Assembly: GCF_000244955.1 (NCBI RefSeq)
Contig: NZ_CM001439.1
Coordinates: 2,074,628-2,138,627, forward strand
Reading direction: 5' to 3'
Length of the DNA stretch: 64,000 bases
Origin: Saccharomonospora marina XMU15
Lineage (GTDB): Bacteria > Actinomycetota > Actinomycetes > Mycobacteriales > Pseudonocardiaceae
Under the pieces are notes generated by a model that saw only the letters and a program-made list of their open reading frames with translations, had not been told where the DNA came from and ran no database searches. How positions within the stretch are numbered: the first letter of the stretch is position 1; each line of letters starts with the position of its first letter. A program made the translations under genes and the position numbers. This document shows, in pieces, positions 1 through 7,450 of this stretch.

Positions 1-1019
1 CCGCGCCCGGCCACGCCGTCGCGGCGGCACTCGACGCCGTCCGCCACCAGGAACGCGTGGTCAGCCAGGGCTCACTGGGCCAGGTCACGATGTTCGAGGC
101 CGCCACCGCGGCGGCGTTTCGACTGTTCAGCGAGCGTGCCGTGGACTACGCGGTGATCGAGACGGGACTCGGCGGCTCGTACGACGCGACGAACACGGTG
201 ACCCGATCGGACAAGTTGGCCGTCATCACCGCCATCGGGCTGGACCACACGGCGGTGCTGGGCGACACGCTGCCGCAGATCGCAACGCAGAAGGCAGGCA
301 TCCTGCCGCGCAGCGGTACGGCCTTCGCGTTGCGTGGCGGCCCCGAGGTGGCCGCCACCCTCGCCGCCCAGGCGGCGCTGCGTGACTGCCGACTCGAACA
401 ACTCGCCGCCGCCGAACTCGCGGCCTGCCTGCCCCGCGGGCTCGAACTCGCCGTGCCGGGCGAGCACCAGCGGGTCAACGCCGGACTCGCGGTGCGCGCC
501 GTGCGGCACCTCGCCGCCAGGGACGGCTGGCGGCTGGACCCGCGCCGAACCGAACAGGGCCTGCGTGAGGCCCGGCTGCCCGGCAGGTGGGAGCGCCGCG
601 ACTGGCACGGCCACCCGGTGATCCTCGACGGCGCGCACAACGCGATGAAACTCGCCTCGCTCGCCGACACCGTCGCGCGGAACTGGCCCGGTCGTGCCCC
701 GGTGTGGGTGCTGGCCTGCAAGCAGGGCAAGGACCTGCTCGCAGGCGTCGCGGCGCTGGCCGGTAACGCAGGCGCCGTGGTGGCGACCCAGTTCCGGACC
801 GAGGGGCAGCAGGCAGGCTCAGCCGTGCCCGCGCCCGCCGCCCAGATCGCGGCGGCCGCCGTGCACGAGGGCGTGCGCGTGATCGTCGCGCCCGGGATGG
901 CCGAGGCGCTGCGCCGCGCGGTGGCGTTGTCGCAACCGGACCTTCCGGTGATCGTCACCGGTTCCTTCCACGCCGTCGCCGATGCGGGCGGGGTCACGCG
1001 ACCGGTGCTGTCGCCATGA
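1..1019 (+). CDS. folC: Folylpolyglutamate/dihydrofolate synthase (FolC family), 5' truncated by window
   Basis: C-terminal ~338 residues of a Mur-ligase-type FolC enzyme, which adds glutamate to folates in the cytoplasm using ATP. The frame is open from base 3, so the true start and the P-loop lie outside the window; the GTG at 57 is an internal codon. Visible family motifs are ETGLGGSYDATN, GEHQRVNAGLA and the DGAHN segment of the C-terminal Mur ligase domain. Three more folate genes follow, so this may be a pathway-dedicated FolC rather than the housekeeping copy; that is inference. The family call is firm, the exact substrate preference is not. Confidence 0.85.
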   Translation, partial: APGHAVAAALDAVRHQERVVSQGSLGQVTMFEAATAAAFRLFSERAVDYAVIETGLGGSYDATNTVTRSDKLAVITAIGLDHTAVLGDTLPQIATQKAGILPRSGTAFALRGGPEVAATLAAQAALRDCRLEQLAAAELAACLPRGLELAVPGEHQRVNAGLAVRAVRHLAARDGWRLDPRRTEQGLREARLPGRWERRDWHGHPVILDGAHNAMKLASLADTVARNWPGRAPVWVLACKQGKDLLAGVAALAGNAGAVVATQFRTEGQQAGSAVPAPAAQIAAAAVHEGVRVIVAPGMAEALRRAVALSQPDLPVIVTGSFHAVADAGGVTRPVLSP

Positions 1020-1198
1020 CGATGCCAGGCCGCGCGGCCCGGCGAGGCCGCCACGACCGCTCGGTCATTTGTCGCGGTCAACTCGGCCCCGATGCCGCAC
1101 GAAAAGCACCGTGGCGTTCGGGTCTACTGAAGACAGGGCGGTGCCAGTGGTGCCCGCCACGTGAAGCATCGAGGCCCGCGCGAACAGACGAGGAAACC

Positions 1199-2083
1199 AT
1201 GACCACCCAGCAGGAGGTTGCCGGCCCGCGCCGCCGGCGTTCGCAGCTCGCCGAACTGGTACGCAACATCAGCTACGAAGTGATGCCGTTCAAGAACACC
1301 GAGCAAGCCGTGCTCTCTCACGTGCCGACCGAGGTCCCGCTGACCGTGACCGTCACCGAGGCGAAGGGAATCGACACGACGCTGGGACTCACCGAGAAGC
1401 TGCTGCGGCACGGCTACCAGGTGGCACCTCACCTGCCCGCGCGGCAGTTCACCGGCGAGAGCCACGTCGCGGAGGTGGTGGACCGGTTGCGGGCGGCGGG
1501 TACGCGGTCGGTGTTCGTGGTCGGTGGTGACGCACCGGAACCCGCCGGGCCGTACCCGGACGCCTACTCGCTGCTACAGGCGATGGAGGCCGCGCGGCAC
1601 CCCTTCGAACACGTCGGTATCGGCGGCTACCCCGAAGGGCACGCGATCATCCCGGACGAGTCGGTCGAGCTCGCGCTGAAGCAGAAGGCACCGATGGCGA
1701 CCCGGATCCTGACCCAGATCTGTTTCGACGCCAACACAACCGCGTCCTGGGCGGGCCGCATCGCGGCCGCGGGCATCGACCTTCCCGTCCACGTGGGCAT
1801 TCCCGGCCCGGTGAACCGGCAGAAGCTCGTCCGGATCTCCGCGGGAATCGGGTTGGGACAGTCGGCGCGTTTCCTACGCAAGCAGCAGAATCTGCTGTGG
1901 CGGTTCCTGCTGCCGGGCGGCTACAACCCCACCAGGCTCGCCAAGCGGCTCGCCGCGTCGGCGCCGAAGTCGGGCGGCAACATTCGCGGGCTGCACATCT
2001 TCACGTTCAACGAACTGCGGGGGACCGAGCGGTGGCGGCAGCAGCTGTTGGCCTCGCTGTCGGGAAAGGAGGATCGATCATGA
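1199..2083 (+). CDS. metF: Methylenetetrahydrofolate reductase-like protein (MetF family)
   Basis: 294-residue protein of the MetF TIM-barrel family, which interconverts 5-methyl- and 5,10-methylene-tetrahydrofolate. ISYEVMP corresponds to the SFEFFPP strand of MetF and keeps the catalytic glutamate; APHLPA and VVGGDAPEPAGPY correspond to the HLTC and LRGD regions. It is divergent from the methionine-biosynthesis enzyme. The ATG at 1199 is chosen because GAGGAAA lies just upstream; an in-frame extension back to 1016 has no family similarity. The stop overlaps the purU start by 4 bp. In this context it more likely oxidises methyl-THF than feeds methionine synthesis (inference). Confidence 0.8.
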   Translation: MTTQQEVAGPRRRRSQLAELVRNISYEVMPFKNTEQAVLSHVPTEVPLTVTVTEAKGIDTTLGLTEKLLRHGYQVAPHLPARQFTGESHVAEVVDRLRAAGTRSVFVVGGDAPEPAGPYPDAYSLLQAMEAARHPFEHVGIGGYPEGHAIIPDESVELALKQKAPMATRILTQICFDANTTASWAGRIAAAGIDLPVHVGIPGPVNRQKLVRISAGIGLGQSARFLRKQQNLLWRFLLPGGYNPTRLAKRLAASAPKSGGNIRGLHIFTFNELRGTERWRQQLLASLSGKEDRS

Positions 2084-2949
2084 AGCAGCGCGACGACGCC
2101 GACCTCGGCAGGCTGATCGTGCAGGGGGCGGACCGGCCGGGGATCGTCTCCAGTGTTTCGGGCATCCTCACCGAGCACGGCGCGAACATCGTCTCGCTGG
2201 CACAGTCCTCGAGTGATCCGTCCGGTGGCCGGTTCTTCCAGCGGTCGGTTTTCCACCTGCCGGACCTTTCGGCGAAGCTGGAACGCCTCAACGAGGCGCT
2301 GGAGGCCAAGCTGGGTGAGGAACTGGGGATGCAGTTCCGGCTGGTCGAGGCGAAGCGCAGGAAGCGGGTCGCGATCTTCGTGTCCAAGGCCGACCACTGC
2401 CTGCTCGACCTGCTGTGGCGGCAACGCGACGGTGAGCTCGGCATCGACATCCCGATGGTGGTGTCGAACCACTCCGACCTCAGCGACGACGTGCGCGGCT
2501 TCGGTATCCCGTTCTTCCACGTACCCGTGGACAGGGGCAACAAGGCCGCGGCGGAGAAGGAACAGCTCAACCTGCTCAAGGGCAATGTGGACCTCGTGGT
2601 GCTCGCCCGCTACATGCAGATCCTCTCCGGCGACTTCCTGGAGGAGGTCGGCGTCCCCGTCATCAACATCCACCACTCCTTCCTGCCCGCGTTCATGGGC
2701 GCGAGCCCTTACCAACGGGCGAAGGAGCGCGGTGTGAAGCTCGTCGGCGCGACGGCGCACTACGTGACCGAGGACCTCGACGAGGGACCGATCATCGAGC
2801 AGGACGTGATCCGCGTCTCGCACGACGAGTCGGTACGGGAACTGCAACGCAAGGGCGCCGATGTCGAGCGACTCGTGCTCTCCCGCGCCGTGGCGTGGCA
2901 CTGCGAGGACCGGGTCATCCGTGACGGCAACACGACCGTGGTGTTCTAG
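2080..2949 (+). CDS. purU: Formyltetrahydrofolate deformylase
   Basis: 289 residues. An N-terminal ACT domain (about 10-85; QGADRPGIVSSVSGIL) precedes a formyltransferase-type catalytic domain. The HHSFLPAF segment and GATAHYVTEDLDEGPII carry the Asn/His/Asp active-site region of PurU. It hydrolyses 10-formyl-THF to formate and THF. The ACT domain distinguishes it from PurN. The ATG overlaps the metF stop (ATGA) and has AAAGGAGG upstream, so it is translationally coupled. Together with metF and folD it makes a complete methyl-THF to formate oxidation route. Confidence 0.93.
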   Translation: MKQRDDADLGRLIVQGADRPGIVSSVSGILTEHGANIVSLAQSSSDPSGGRFFQRSVFHLPDLSAKLERLNEALEAKLGEELGMQFRLVEAKRRKRVAIFVSKADHCLLDLLWRQRDGELGIDIPMVVSNHSDLSDDVRGFGIPFFHVPVDRGNKAAAEKEQLNLLKGNVDLVVLARYMQILSGDFLEEVGVPVINIHHSFLPAFMGASPYQRAKERGVKLVGATAHYVTEDLDEGPIIEQDVIRVSHDESVRELQRKGADVERLVLSRAVAWHCEDRVIRDGNTTVVF

Positions 2950-2958
2950 GAGTCGGCA

Positions 2959-3846
2959 GTGAACGCACAAGTTCTCGACGGGCGCGCCGTGGCCGCCACC
3001 ATCCTCGACCGGGTCCGCGGCGAGGTCGCCGACTTCGTCGAATCGTTCGACCGGGTGCCGATGCTGGCGACCGTGCTGGTGGGAGACGACCCGGCCTCGC
3101 ACACCTACGTGCGGATGAAGGCCAATCGCTGCGCGAAGGTCGGTATGCGCTCGCGGCAGGTGCGGCTCGGCAGCGACATCACCACCGACACGCTGGTGGG
3201 GCACCTGCGGCAGTTGTCGGCCGATCCCGAGGTGGACGGCATCCTGTTGCAGCACCCGGTACCCGGCCACCTCGACGAGCGCGCCGCGTTCGAGGCCATC
3301 GACCCGGCGAAGGACGTGGACGGTGTCACCCGCACCTCCTTCGCCACCATGTCGTTCGGCGAAGGCGGTTTCAACTCGGCGACGCCCGGCGGGATCATGG
3401 CGCTGCTGGATGCCTACGACATTCCGCTCGCGGGCAAGCACGCCGTGGTGGTCGGCCGCAGTGCCATCCTCGGCAGGCCCGTCGGCATGCTGCTGCTAGG
3501 GCGCGACGCGACGGTCACCTACTGCCACTCCCGCACGACCGATCTCGCCGAGCACGTGGCGCGTGCCGACGTGCTGGTCGCCGCCGTCGGGCGGCCCGGA
3601 CTCATCCGGGGAGGCTGGATCAAGCCAGGTGCCGTCGTCGTGGACGCCGGATACGCCGACAACACCGGCGATGTGGAGTACGAGGCGGCCGCGCTGCGCG
3701 CGTCCTACCTCACTCCCGTTCCCGGAGGGGTGGGGCCGATGACCATCGCCACCCTGCTCGCCCAGACCATCCGCGCGGCGCGTGAGCACGAAGCCGCGCG
3801 CCGCGCGGACCCCGAACTGACCACGACCGGTTCCGGAAGGGAGTGA
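2959..3846 (+). CDS. folD: Bifunctional methylenetetrahydrofolate dehydrogenase/cyclohydrolase
   Basis: 295 residues, the usual FolD length. It oxidises 5,10-methylene-THF with NADP+ and hydrolyses the methenyl product to 10-formyl-THF. Visible motifs are YVRMKANRCAKVGM (catalytic lysine region), DGILLQHPVP, the Rossmann segment VVVGRSAILGRPVGMLL and TPVPGGVGPMTIATLL. The start is GTG, 9 bp after purU. It sits between purU and ligA in one transcription unit, which suggests a dedicated second FolD for the one-carbon flux of this cluster; a housekeeping copy elsewhere in the genome is expected but not visible here. Confidence 0.93.
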   Translation: MNAQVLDGRAVAATILDRVRGEVADFVESFDRVPMLATVLVGDDPASHTYVRMKANRCAKVGMRSRQVRLGSDITTDTLVGHLRQLSADPEVDGILLQHPVPGHLDERAAFEAIDPAKDVDGVTRTSFATMSFGEGGFNSATPGGIMALLDAYDIPLAGKHAVVVGRSAILGRPVGMLLLGRDATVTYCHSRTTDLAEHVARADVLVAAVGRPGLIRGGWIKPGAVVVDAGYADNTGDVEYEAAALRASYLTPVPGGVGPMTIATLLAQTIRAAREHEAARRADPELTTTGSGRE

Positions 3847-3848
3847 GC

Positions 3849-4193
3849 ATGACCAAGGCCCGTGACGACTATGTGCTGGACCTGCGGGCCAGCAGGCGAG
3901 GCTATGCGTTGAACCGGTTGTGCGGTTCGTTGAAGGACGAGGACAACCGCAGGCGGTTCGGTGAGGACGAGGCCGCCTACTGCGACGCGTACGGGTTGAC
4001 GCCGGAGCAGAAGAAGGCCGTCCTCGAACGGGACTGGACCGCGATGCTGGAACTCGGCGGCTCGATCTTCTACACGTTCAAGCTGGCCATGTTGGACAAC
4101 AAGTCGATGCAGTACCTCGGTGGGGTCTTCACTGGGATGTCGGCGGAGGAGTTCACCGCGGCCATGCGTTCGGGAGGGCGGAAATTTGGCTAG
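3849..4193 (+). CDS. ligA: Protocatechuate 4,5-dioxygenase (LigAB-type) alpha subunit
   Basis: 114-residue small subunit of a class III extradiol dioxygenase. The helical LigA fold is recognisable by SRRGYALNRLCGSL, LTPEQKKAVLERDW and the GGSIFYTFKLA segment. It caps the active site of LigB. The start is taken as ATG 3849, about 7 bp after GGAAGGGA; a GTG at 3843 overlapping the folD stop is the alternative. The end overlaps ligB by 8 bp. The exact ring substrate (protocatechuate, gallate or a methylgallate) cannot be told from sequence. Confidence 0.88.
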   Translation: MTKARDDYVLDLRASRRGYALNRLCGSLKDEDNRRRFGEDEAAYCDAYGLTPEQKKAVLERDWTAMLELGGSIFYTFKLAMLDNKSMQYLGGVFTGMSAEEFTAAMRSGGRKFG

Positions 4194-5052
4194 GGTCGTC
4201 TGGGGACTCGCCACCTCGCACGTGCCGTCGATCGGTGCGGCGATGGACAACCACAAGACCGAGGACCCCTACTGGAAGCCGCTGTTCGACGGGTACGAGC
4301 CCGCGCGCCGGTGGCTGGCAGAACACAAGCCGGACGTGGCGGTGATCGTCTACAACGACCACGCCAACTCCATCGACCTGGACATGGTGCCGACGTTCGC
4401 GATCGGTACCGCCGAGTCCTACGCCGTGGCCGACGAGGGCTGGGGCCGCAGGCCGGTGCCGCCGGTGAAGGGCGCGCCCGAGCTGAGCGAGCACCTGGTG
4501 ACCGAGTTGATCGACTCCTCGTTCGACATCACGACCATCCACCGGCTCGACGTCGACCACGGGCTGACGGTGCCGCTTTCGGTGGCCTACCCGGACCCGG
4601 GCCAGGCGTGGCCGTGCGCGGTGGTGCCGGTGCTGGTCAACGTCATCCAGTACCCGCAGCCCACCGCGGCGCGCTGCTACGCGCTCGGCAAGGCGCTCGG
4701 CAGGGCCATCCGGTCGTTCCCGCAGGACCTCAAGGTCGCCGTGTTCGGCACCGGCGGCATGTCGCACCAGCTGGCGGGCGCGCGAGCCGGGTTGATCAAC
4801 GAGCGCTTCGACCGGATGTTCCTGGAGGCCGTGGAGGGTGACCCGGAGGCGCTGGCCGCGTTGAGCCGCGAGGACTACGTCCGGGAGGCGGGCACCGAGG
4901 GCATCGAGCTGATCATGTGGCTGGTGATGCGCGGCGCGCTGAGTGACAAGATCCTGCGCGTGCACGACACCTACCATGTCCCCGCGTCGAACACCGCGGC
5001 CGCGCTGGCGCTGTTCGAGGATCTCGGCGACGGCGAGGGAGCACCCGCATGA
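4186..5052 (+). CDS. ligB: Protocatechuate 4,5-dioxygenase (LigAB-type) beta, catalytic subunit
   Basis: 288-residue catalytic subunit of a LigAB extradiol dioxygenase, which cleaves the aromatic ring next to a diol with Fe(II) and O2. The iron and acid/base residues are visible: His in ATSHVPSIG near the N-terminus, His in VYNDHANS, and His in GTGGMSHQLAG. A TTG start at 4186 is chosen because LARVVWGLA begins the conserved fold and GGGAGG lies upstream; it overlaps ligA by 8 bp. It is followed by a coupled hydrolase. Its position after metF-purU-folD suggests the substrate arises from a methoxylated precursor. Confidence 0.9.
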   Translation: MARVVWGLATSHVPSIGAAMDNHKTEDPYWKPLFDGYEPARRWLAEHKPDVAVIVYNDHANSIDLDMVPTFAIGTAESYAVADEGWGRRPVPPVKGAPELSEHLVTELIDSSFDITTIHRLDVDHGLTVPLSVAYPDPGQAWPCAVVPVLVNVIQYPQPTAARCYALGKALGRAIRSFPQDLKVAVFGTGGMSHQLAGARAGLINERFDRMFLEAVEGDPEALAALSREDYVREAGTEGIELIMWLVMRGALSDKILRVHDTYHVPASNTAAALALFEDLGDGEGAPA

Positions 5053-5756
5053 GCACCTTCGTCCTGGTTCACGGAGCCTGGCACGGCGGTTGGGTGTGGC
5101 AGCGTGTCGCGCCTGCGCTGCGGGCGGCAGGGCACGAGGTCCACACGCCCACACTCACCGGCGTCAGCGACCGTGCGCACCTGCTCAACCCCTCGGTCGG
5201 GTTGGGCACGCACGTCCAGGACGTCGTGGCGTTGCTGCAGGCCTACGACCTCACCGAGGTCACGCTGGTCGGGCACAGCTACGCCGGGCAGGTCGTCACC
5301 GGCGTCGCCGACCAGGTCCCCACGCGGCTGGCCAAGCGGGTGTATCTCGACGCGTTCGTCGGGGACGACGCGGACGCGGCGATCGACCTGCTGCCGGAGA
5401 CCATCGCAGGGCACTACCGGGAGTCGGTGGCCGGGCCGGGGTTCGGCTGGCTGATCCCGGTGCGTTCGCTGAGCGTGCTCGGGGTCAGCGAGGAGGCGGA
5501 TCTGGAATGGCTCACGCCGCGACTGACGCCGCACCCGTGGCTGACCTACACCGAACCGCTGCGGCTGAGCGGAGCGGTCGGCGGCGTTCCCGCCGAGTTC
5601 ATCGAGTGCGTCGACTGGATGCGGGCGTTCCGGCCGCACGCCGAGCGGGCGGCCTCGCGCGGCTGGCCGGTGCACCACATCGGCACCGGCCACGAGGCGA
5701 TGGTCACCGCACCGAAGGAACTCGCGGACCTGCTGCTTTCGGTAGCGGGGTCGTAG
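5049..5756 (+). CDS. Alpha/beta hydrolase (salicylate-esterase/hydroxynitrile-lyase-like family)
   Basis: 235-residue alpha/beta-fold hydrolase. The HGAWHGGWVW oxyanion region is near residue 8, the nucleophile serine lies in VGHSYAG, an aspartate in YLDAFV, and the catalytic histidine in GTGHEAM near the C-terminus. This is the small plant-esterase-like family that hydrolyses aryl or methyl esters. The ATG overlaps the ligB stop by 4 bp, so it is the last gene of the folate-ligAB operon and may cleave an ester or lactone in the aromatic pathway (inference). A strong hairpin follows. Confidence 0.8.
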   Translation: MSTFVLVHGAWHGGWVWQRVAPALRAAGHEVHTPTLTGVSDRAHLLNPSVGLGTHVQDVVALLQAYDLTEVTLVGHSYAGQVVTGVADQVPTRLAKRVYLDAFVGDDADAAIDLLPETIAGHYRESVAGPGFGWLIPVRSLSVLGVSEEADLEWLTPRLTPHPWLTYTEPLRLSGAVGGVPAEFIECVDWMRAFRPHAERAASRGWPVHHIGTGHEAMVTAPKELADLLLSVAGS

Positions 5757-5762
5757 CCGAGC

Positions 5763-5789
5763 GGCCGGGTCGGCGACACCGGCCCGGCC
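5763..5789. terminator. Hairpin between convergent hydrolase and cynS genes
   Basis: Eleven-base-pair stem (5763-5773 with 5779-5789, one G-T pair) around the loop CGACA, lying exactly between two convergent stop codons. There is no clear U-tract, as is common for actinomycete terminators. It probably serves both strands. Confidence 0.7.
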
Positions 5790-6239
5790 TCACCACTTGT
5801 AGTCGAGGAACTTCCCGTCGAAGGTGACGACCACCCGGTCGCCCTCGGGATCCGGCCTGCGGGCGAGGTCCACCCGGAAGTTGATGGCACTCATGATGCC
5901 GTCGCCGAACTCCTCGTGGATCAGTTCCTTCAACGCGGGCCCGTAGACCGCCAGCGCCTCGACGAAGCGGTAGATCGTGGGGTCGGAAAGCGCCTCCTTG
6001 CCGCCGCCGCGGTAGGGCTGCGACCGCAGGCTTTCCGCGACCGGCTCGTCCAGTTCCAGCAACTGGCAGACCTGCCGCGCCTGCTCCTCGGTCATCGGGT
6101 GCTGACCGAGCAGCGCCGCAGTGGTCCACACCACCGGCGCGCCCAGCTTGTCCGCGAGCTCCGACCAGGAAAGGCCGCGCCGGATTCGCGCGGCGACGAT
6201 CAACTCGGCCGCGTCGGACTTGCTCATGATCGGGGTCAT
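5790..6239 (-). CDS. cynS: Cyanate hydratase (cyanase)
   Basis: 149 residues, close to the usual 150-156. It decomposes cyanate with bicarbonate to ammonia and CO2. The N-terminal helical domain carries GLSWSELADKLG; the C-terminal catalytic domain shows YRFVEALAVYGPALKELIHE and FGDGIMSAI, containing the conserved Arg, Glu and Ser of the active site. Start ATG 6239 is supported by AAGGAG seven bases upstream; an extension to 6302 is not conserved. It is divergent from an FNT-family channel, a likely functional partner. Confidence 0.95.
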   Translation of the reverse strand: MTPIMSKSDAAELIVAARIRRGLSWSELADKLGAPVVWTTAALLGQHPMTEEQARQVCQLLELDEPVAESLRSQPYRGGGKEALSDPTIYRFVEALAVYGPALKELIHEEFGDGIMSAINFRVDLARRPDPEGDRVVVTFDGKFLDYKW

Positions 6240-6552
6240 CGGCGTGCTCCTTCCGGGCGGGTGAATGCCCCCAGACTCGCCGCCGACCCGAGGGGAAGCC
6301 ATCCGCGCGCCGGTGCCGTCACGAGAAGTTCACATCCGCACGGTGGGTTCTCGCGGCCGACGCTCGGCTGTTACGGCGACGCAACACGAGCCGAGCGGAA
6401 CGCGGGCGCGCTGTGAGGCCGATGTGACCCGATGCTCGCAGCCCTGTCACAGGCCGGAAACGTCGGATACCGAGACTCTCGTTGCGAACCCGGTTGTGGC
6501 CTCGGGTTTTCGAGGCCGCCGTCCCCGGCCCCTGCTGCGAAAGAGCTACTTC
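6240..6552. promoter_or_regulatory. 313-bp divergent intergenic region, cynS / FNT channel
   Basis: No convincing gene is present. It must hold the promoters of both divergent genes. I see a perfect 11-bp palindrome CCTGTCACAGG near 6442-6452, direct TGTGA elements near 6412-6426, and a 7-bp hairpin GGCCTCG/CGAGGCC at 6498-6517 close to the FNT start that could be a leader structure. No operator can be assigned to a named regulator. Confidence 0.45.
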
Positions 6553-7410
6553 ATGTCATATCTGAATCCCTCGGAATTCGCCACGAAGATGATCGACGCA
6601 GGCGAGTCGAAGGTCTTCATGTCCACCCGTGACACCGTCATCCGCGCGTACATGGCGGGTGCGATCCTGGCGCTGGCGGCGGCGTTCGCGGTCACCATCA
6701 CCGTGCAGACCGGCCAGCCGCTCGTCGGCGCGCTGCTCTTCCCTGTCGGGTTCTGCATGCTCTACCTGCTGGGCTTCGACCTTCTCACCGGTGTGTTCAC
6801 GCTGGTGCCGCTCGCGCTGATCGACAGGCGACCCGGTGTGCGGGTTCGCTCGGTGCTGCGCAACTGGGGTCTGGTGTTCGTCGGCAACTTCGCGGGCGCG
6901 CTCACCGTGGCGCTGATGATGGCGGTCATCGTGACGTTCGGGTTCTCCATGGACCCCAACGAGGTCGGGCAGAAGCTCGGCGAGATCGGCGCGTCGCGGA
7001 CCGTGGGGTACGCCGACCACGGCGGCGCCGGGATGCTGACGCTGTTCATCCGGGGCGTGCTGTGCAACTGGATGGTGTCCACCGGGGTGGTCGCCGCGAT
7101 GATGTCGACCTCGGTGTCGGGCAAGGTGATCGCGATGTGGATGCCCATCCTGGTGTTCTTCTACATGGGCTTCGAGCACTCGGTGGTCAACATGTTCCTG
7201 TTCCCCTCCGGTCTCATGCTCGGTGGCGACTTCTCCATCGCCGACTACTTCGTGTGGAACGAGATCCCCACCGTCGTCGGCAACCTCGTCGGCGGCCTGA
7301 CCTTCGTCGGGCTCACGCTGTACGCCACGCACGCCCGCACCGGCGCGCCGCGCAGCCGCCCGTTGCCGCCGGAGCCAGCGGCGGAGCTGCCCGCCAAGGT
7401 CAACGTCTGA
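6553..7410 (+). CDS. Formate/nitrite transporter (FNT) family channel
   Basis: 285-residue polytopic membrane protein with about six transmembrane segments and FNT features, including LFPVGFCMLYLLGFDLLTG, VLCNWMVSTGV and MGFEHSVVNMFLFPSGLMLGG. FNT pentamers conduct small monovalent anions such as formate or nitrite. ATG 6553 begins the MSYLNPSEFATKM helix typical of the family; longer in-frame reading to 6265 lacks similarity. Its divergent pairing with cyanase suggests cyanate or bicarbonate as a substrate, but it also neighbours a formate-releasing purU module. Which anion it carries is unresolved. Confidence 0.88.
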   Translation: MSYLNPSEFATKMIDAGESKVFMSTRDTVIRAYMAGAILALAAAFAVTITVQTGQPLVGALLFPVGFCMLYLLGFDLLTGVFTLVPLALIDRRPGVRVRSVLRNWGLVFVGNFAGALTVALMMAVIVTFGFSMDPNEVGQKLGEIGASRTVGYADHGGAGMLTLFIRGVLCNWMVSTGVVAAMMSTSVSGKVIAMWMPILVFFYMGFEHSVVNMFLFPSGLMLGGDFSIADYFVWNEIPTVVGNLVGGLTFVGLTLYATHARTGAPRSRPLPPEPAAELPAKVNV

Positions 7411-7450
7411 CCAGCCAAAACGATCGACCACGGCACTTCCCCGGCTCGCG

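Noticed and set aside
1016-1198. Earlier in-frame start for the MetF-like gene
   Set aside because: The extension is Arg-rich with no family similarity, while ATG 1199 has a good ribosome site.
2080-2949. PurN (phosphoribosylglycinamide formyltransferase) as an alternative name for purU
   Set aside because: An N-terminal ACT domain and the PurU-type HHSFLPAF context favour the deformylase.
1921-3441. Long minus-strand open frame opposite purU and folD
   Set aside because: Arises from high-GC codon bias; the product is His/Arg/Val-rich with no recognisable domain, and the opposite strand encodes clear enzymes.
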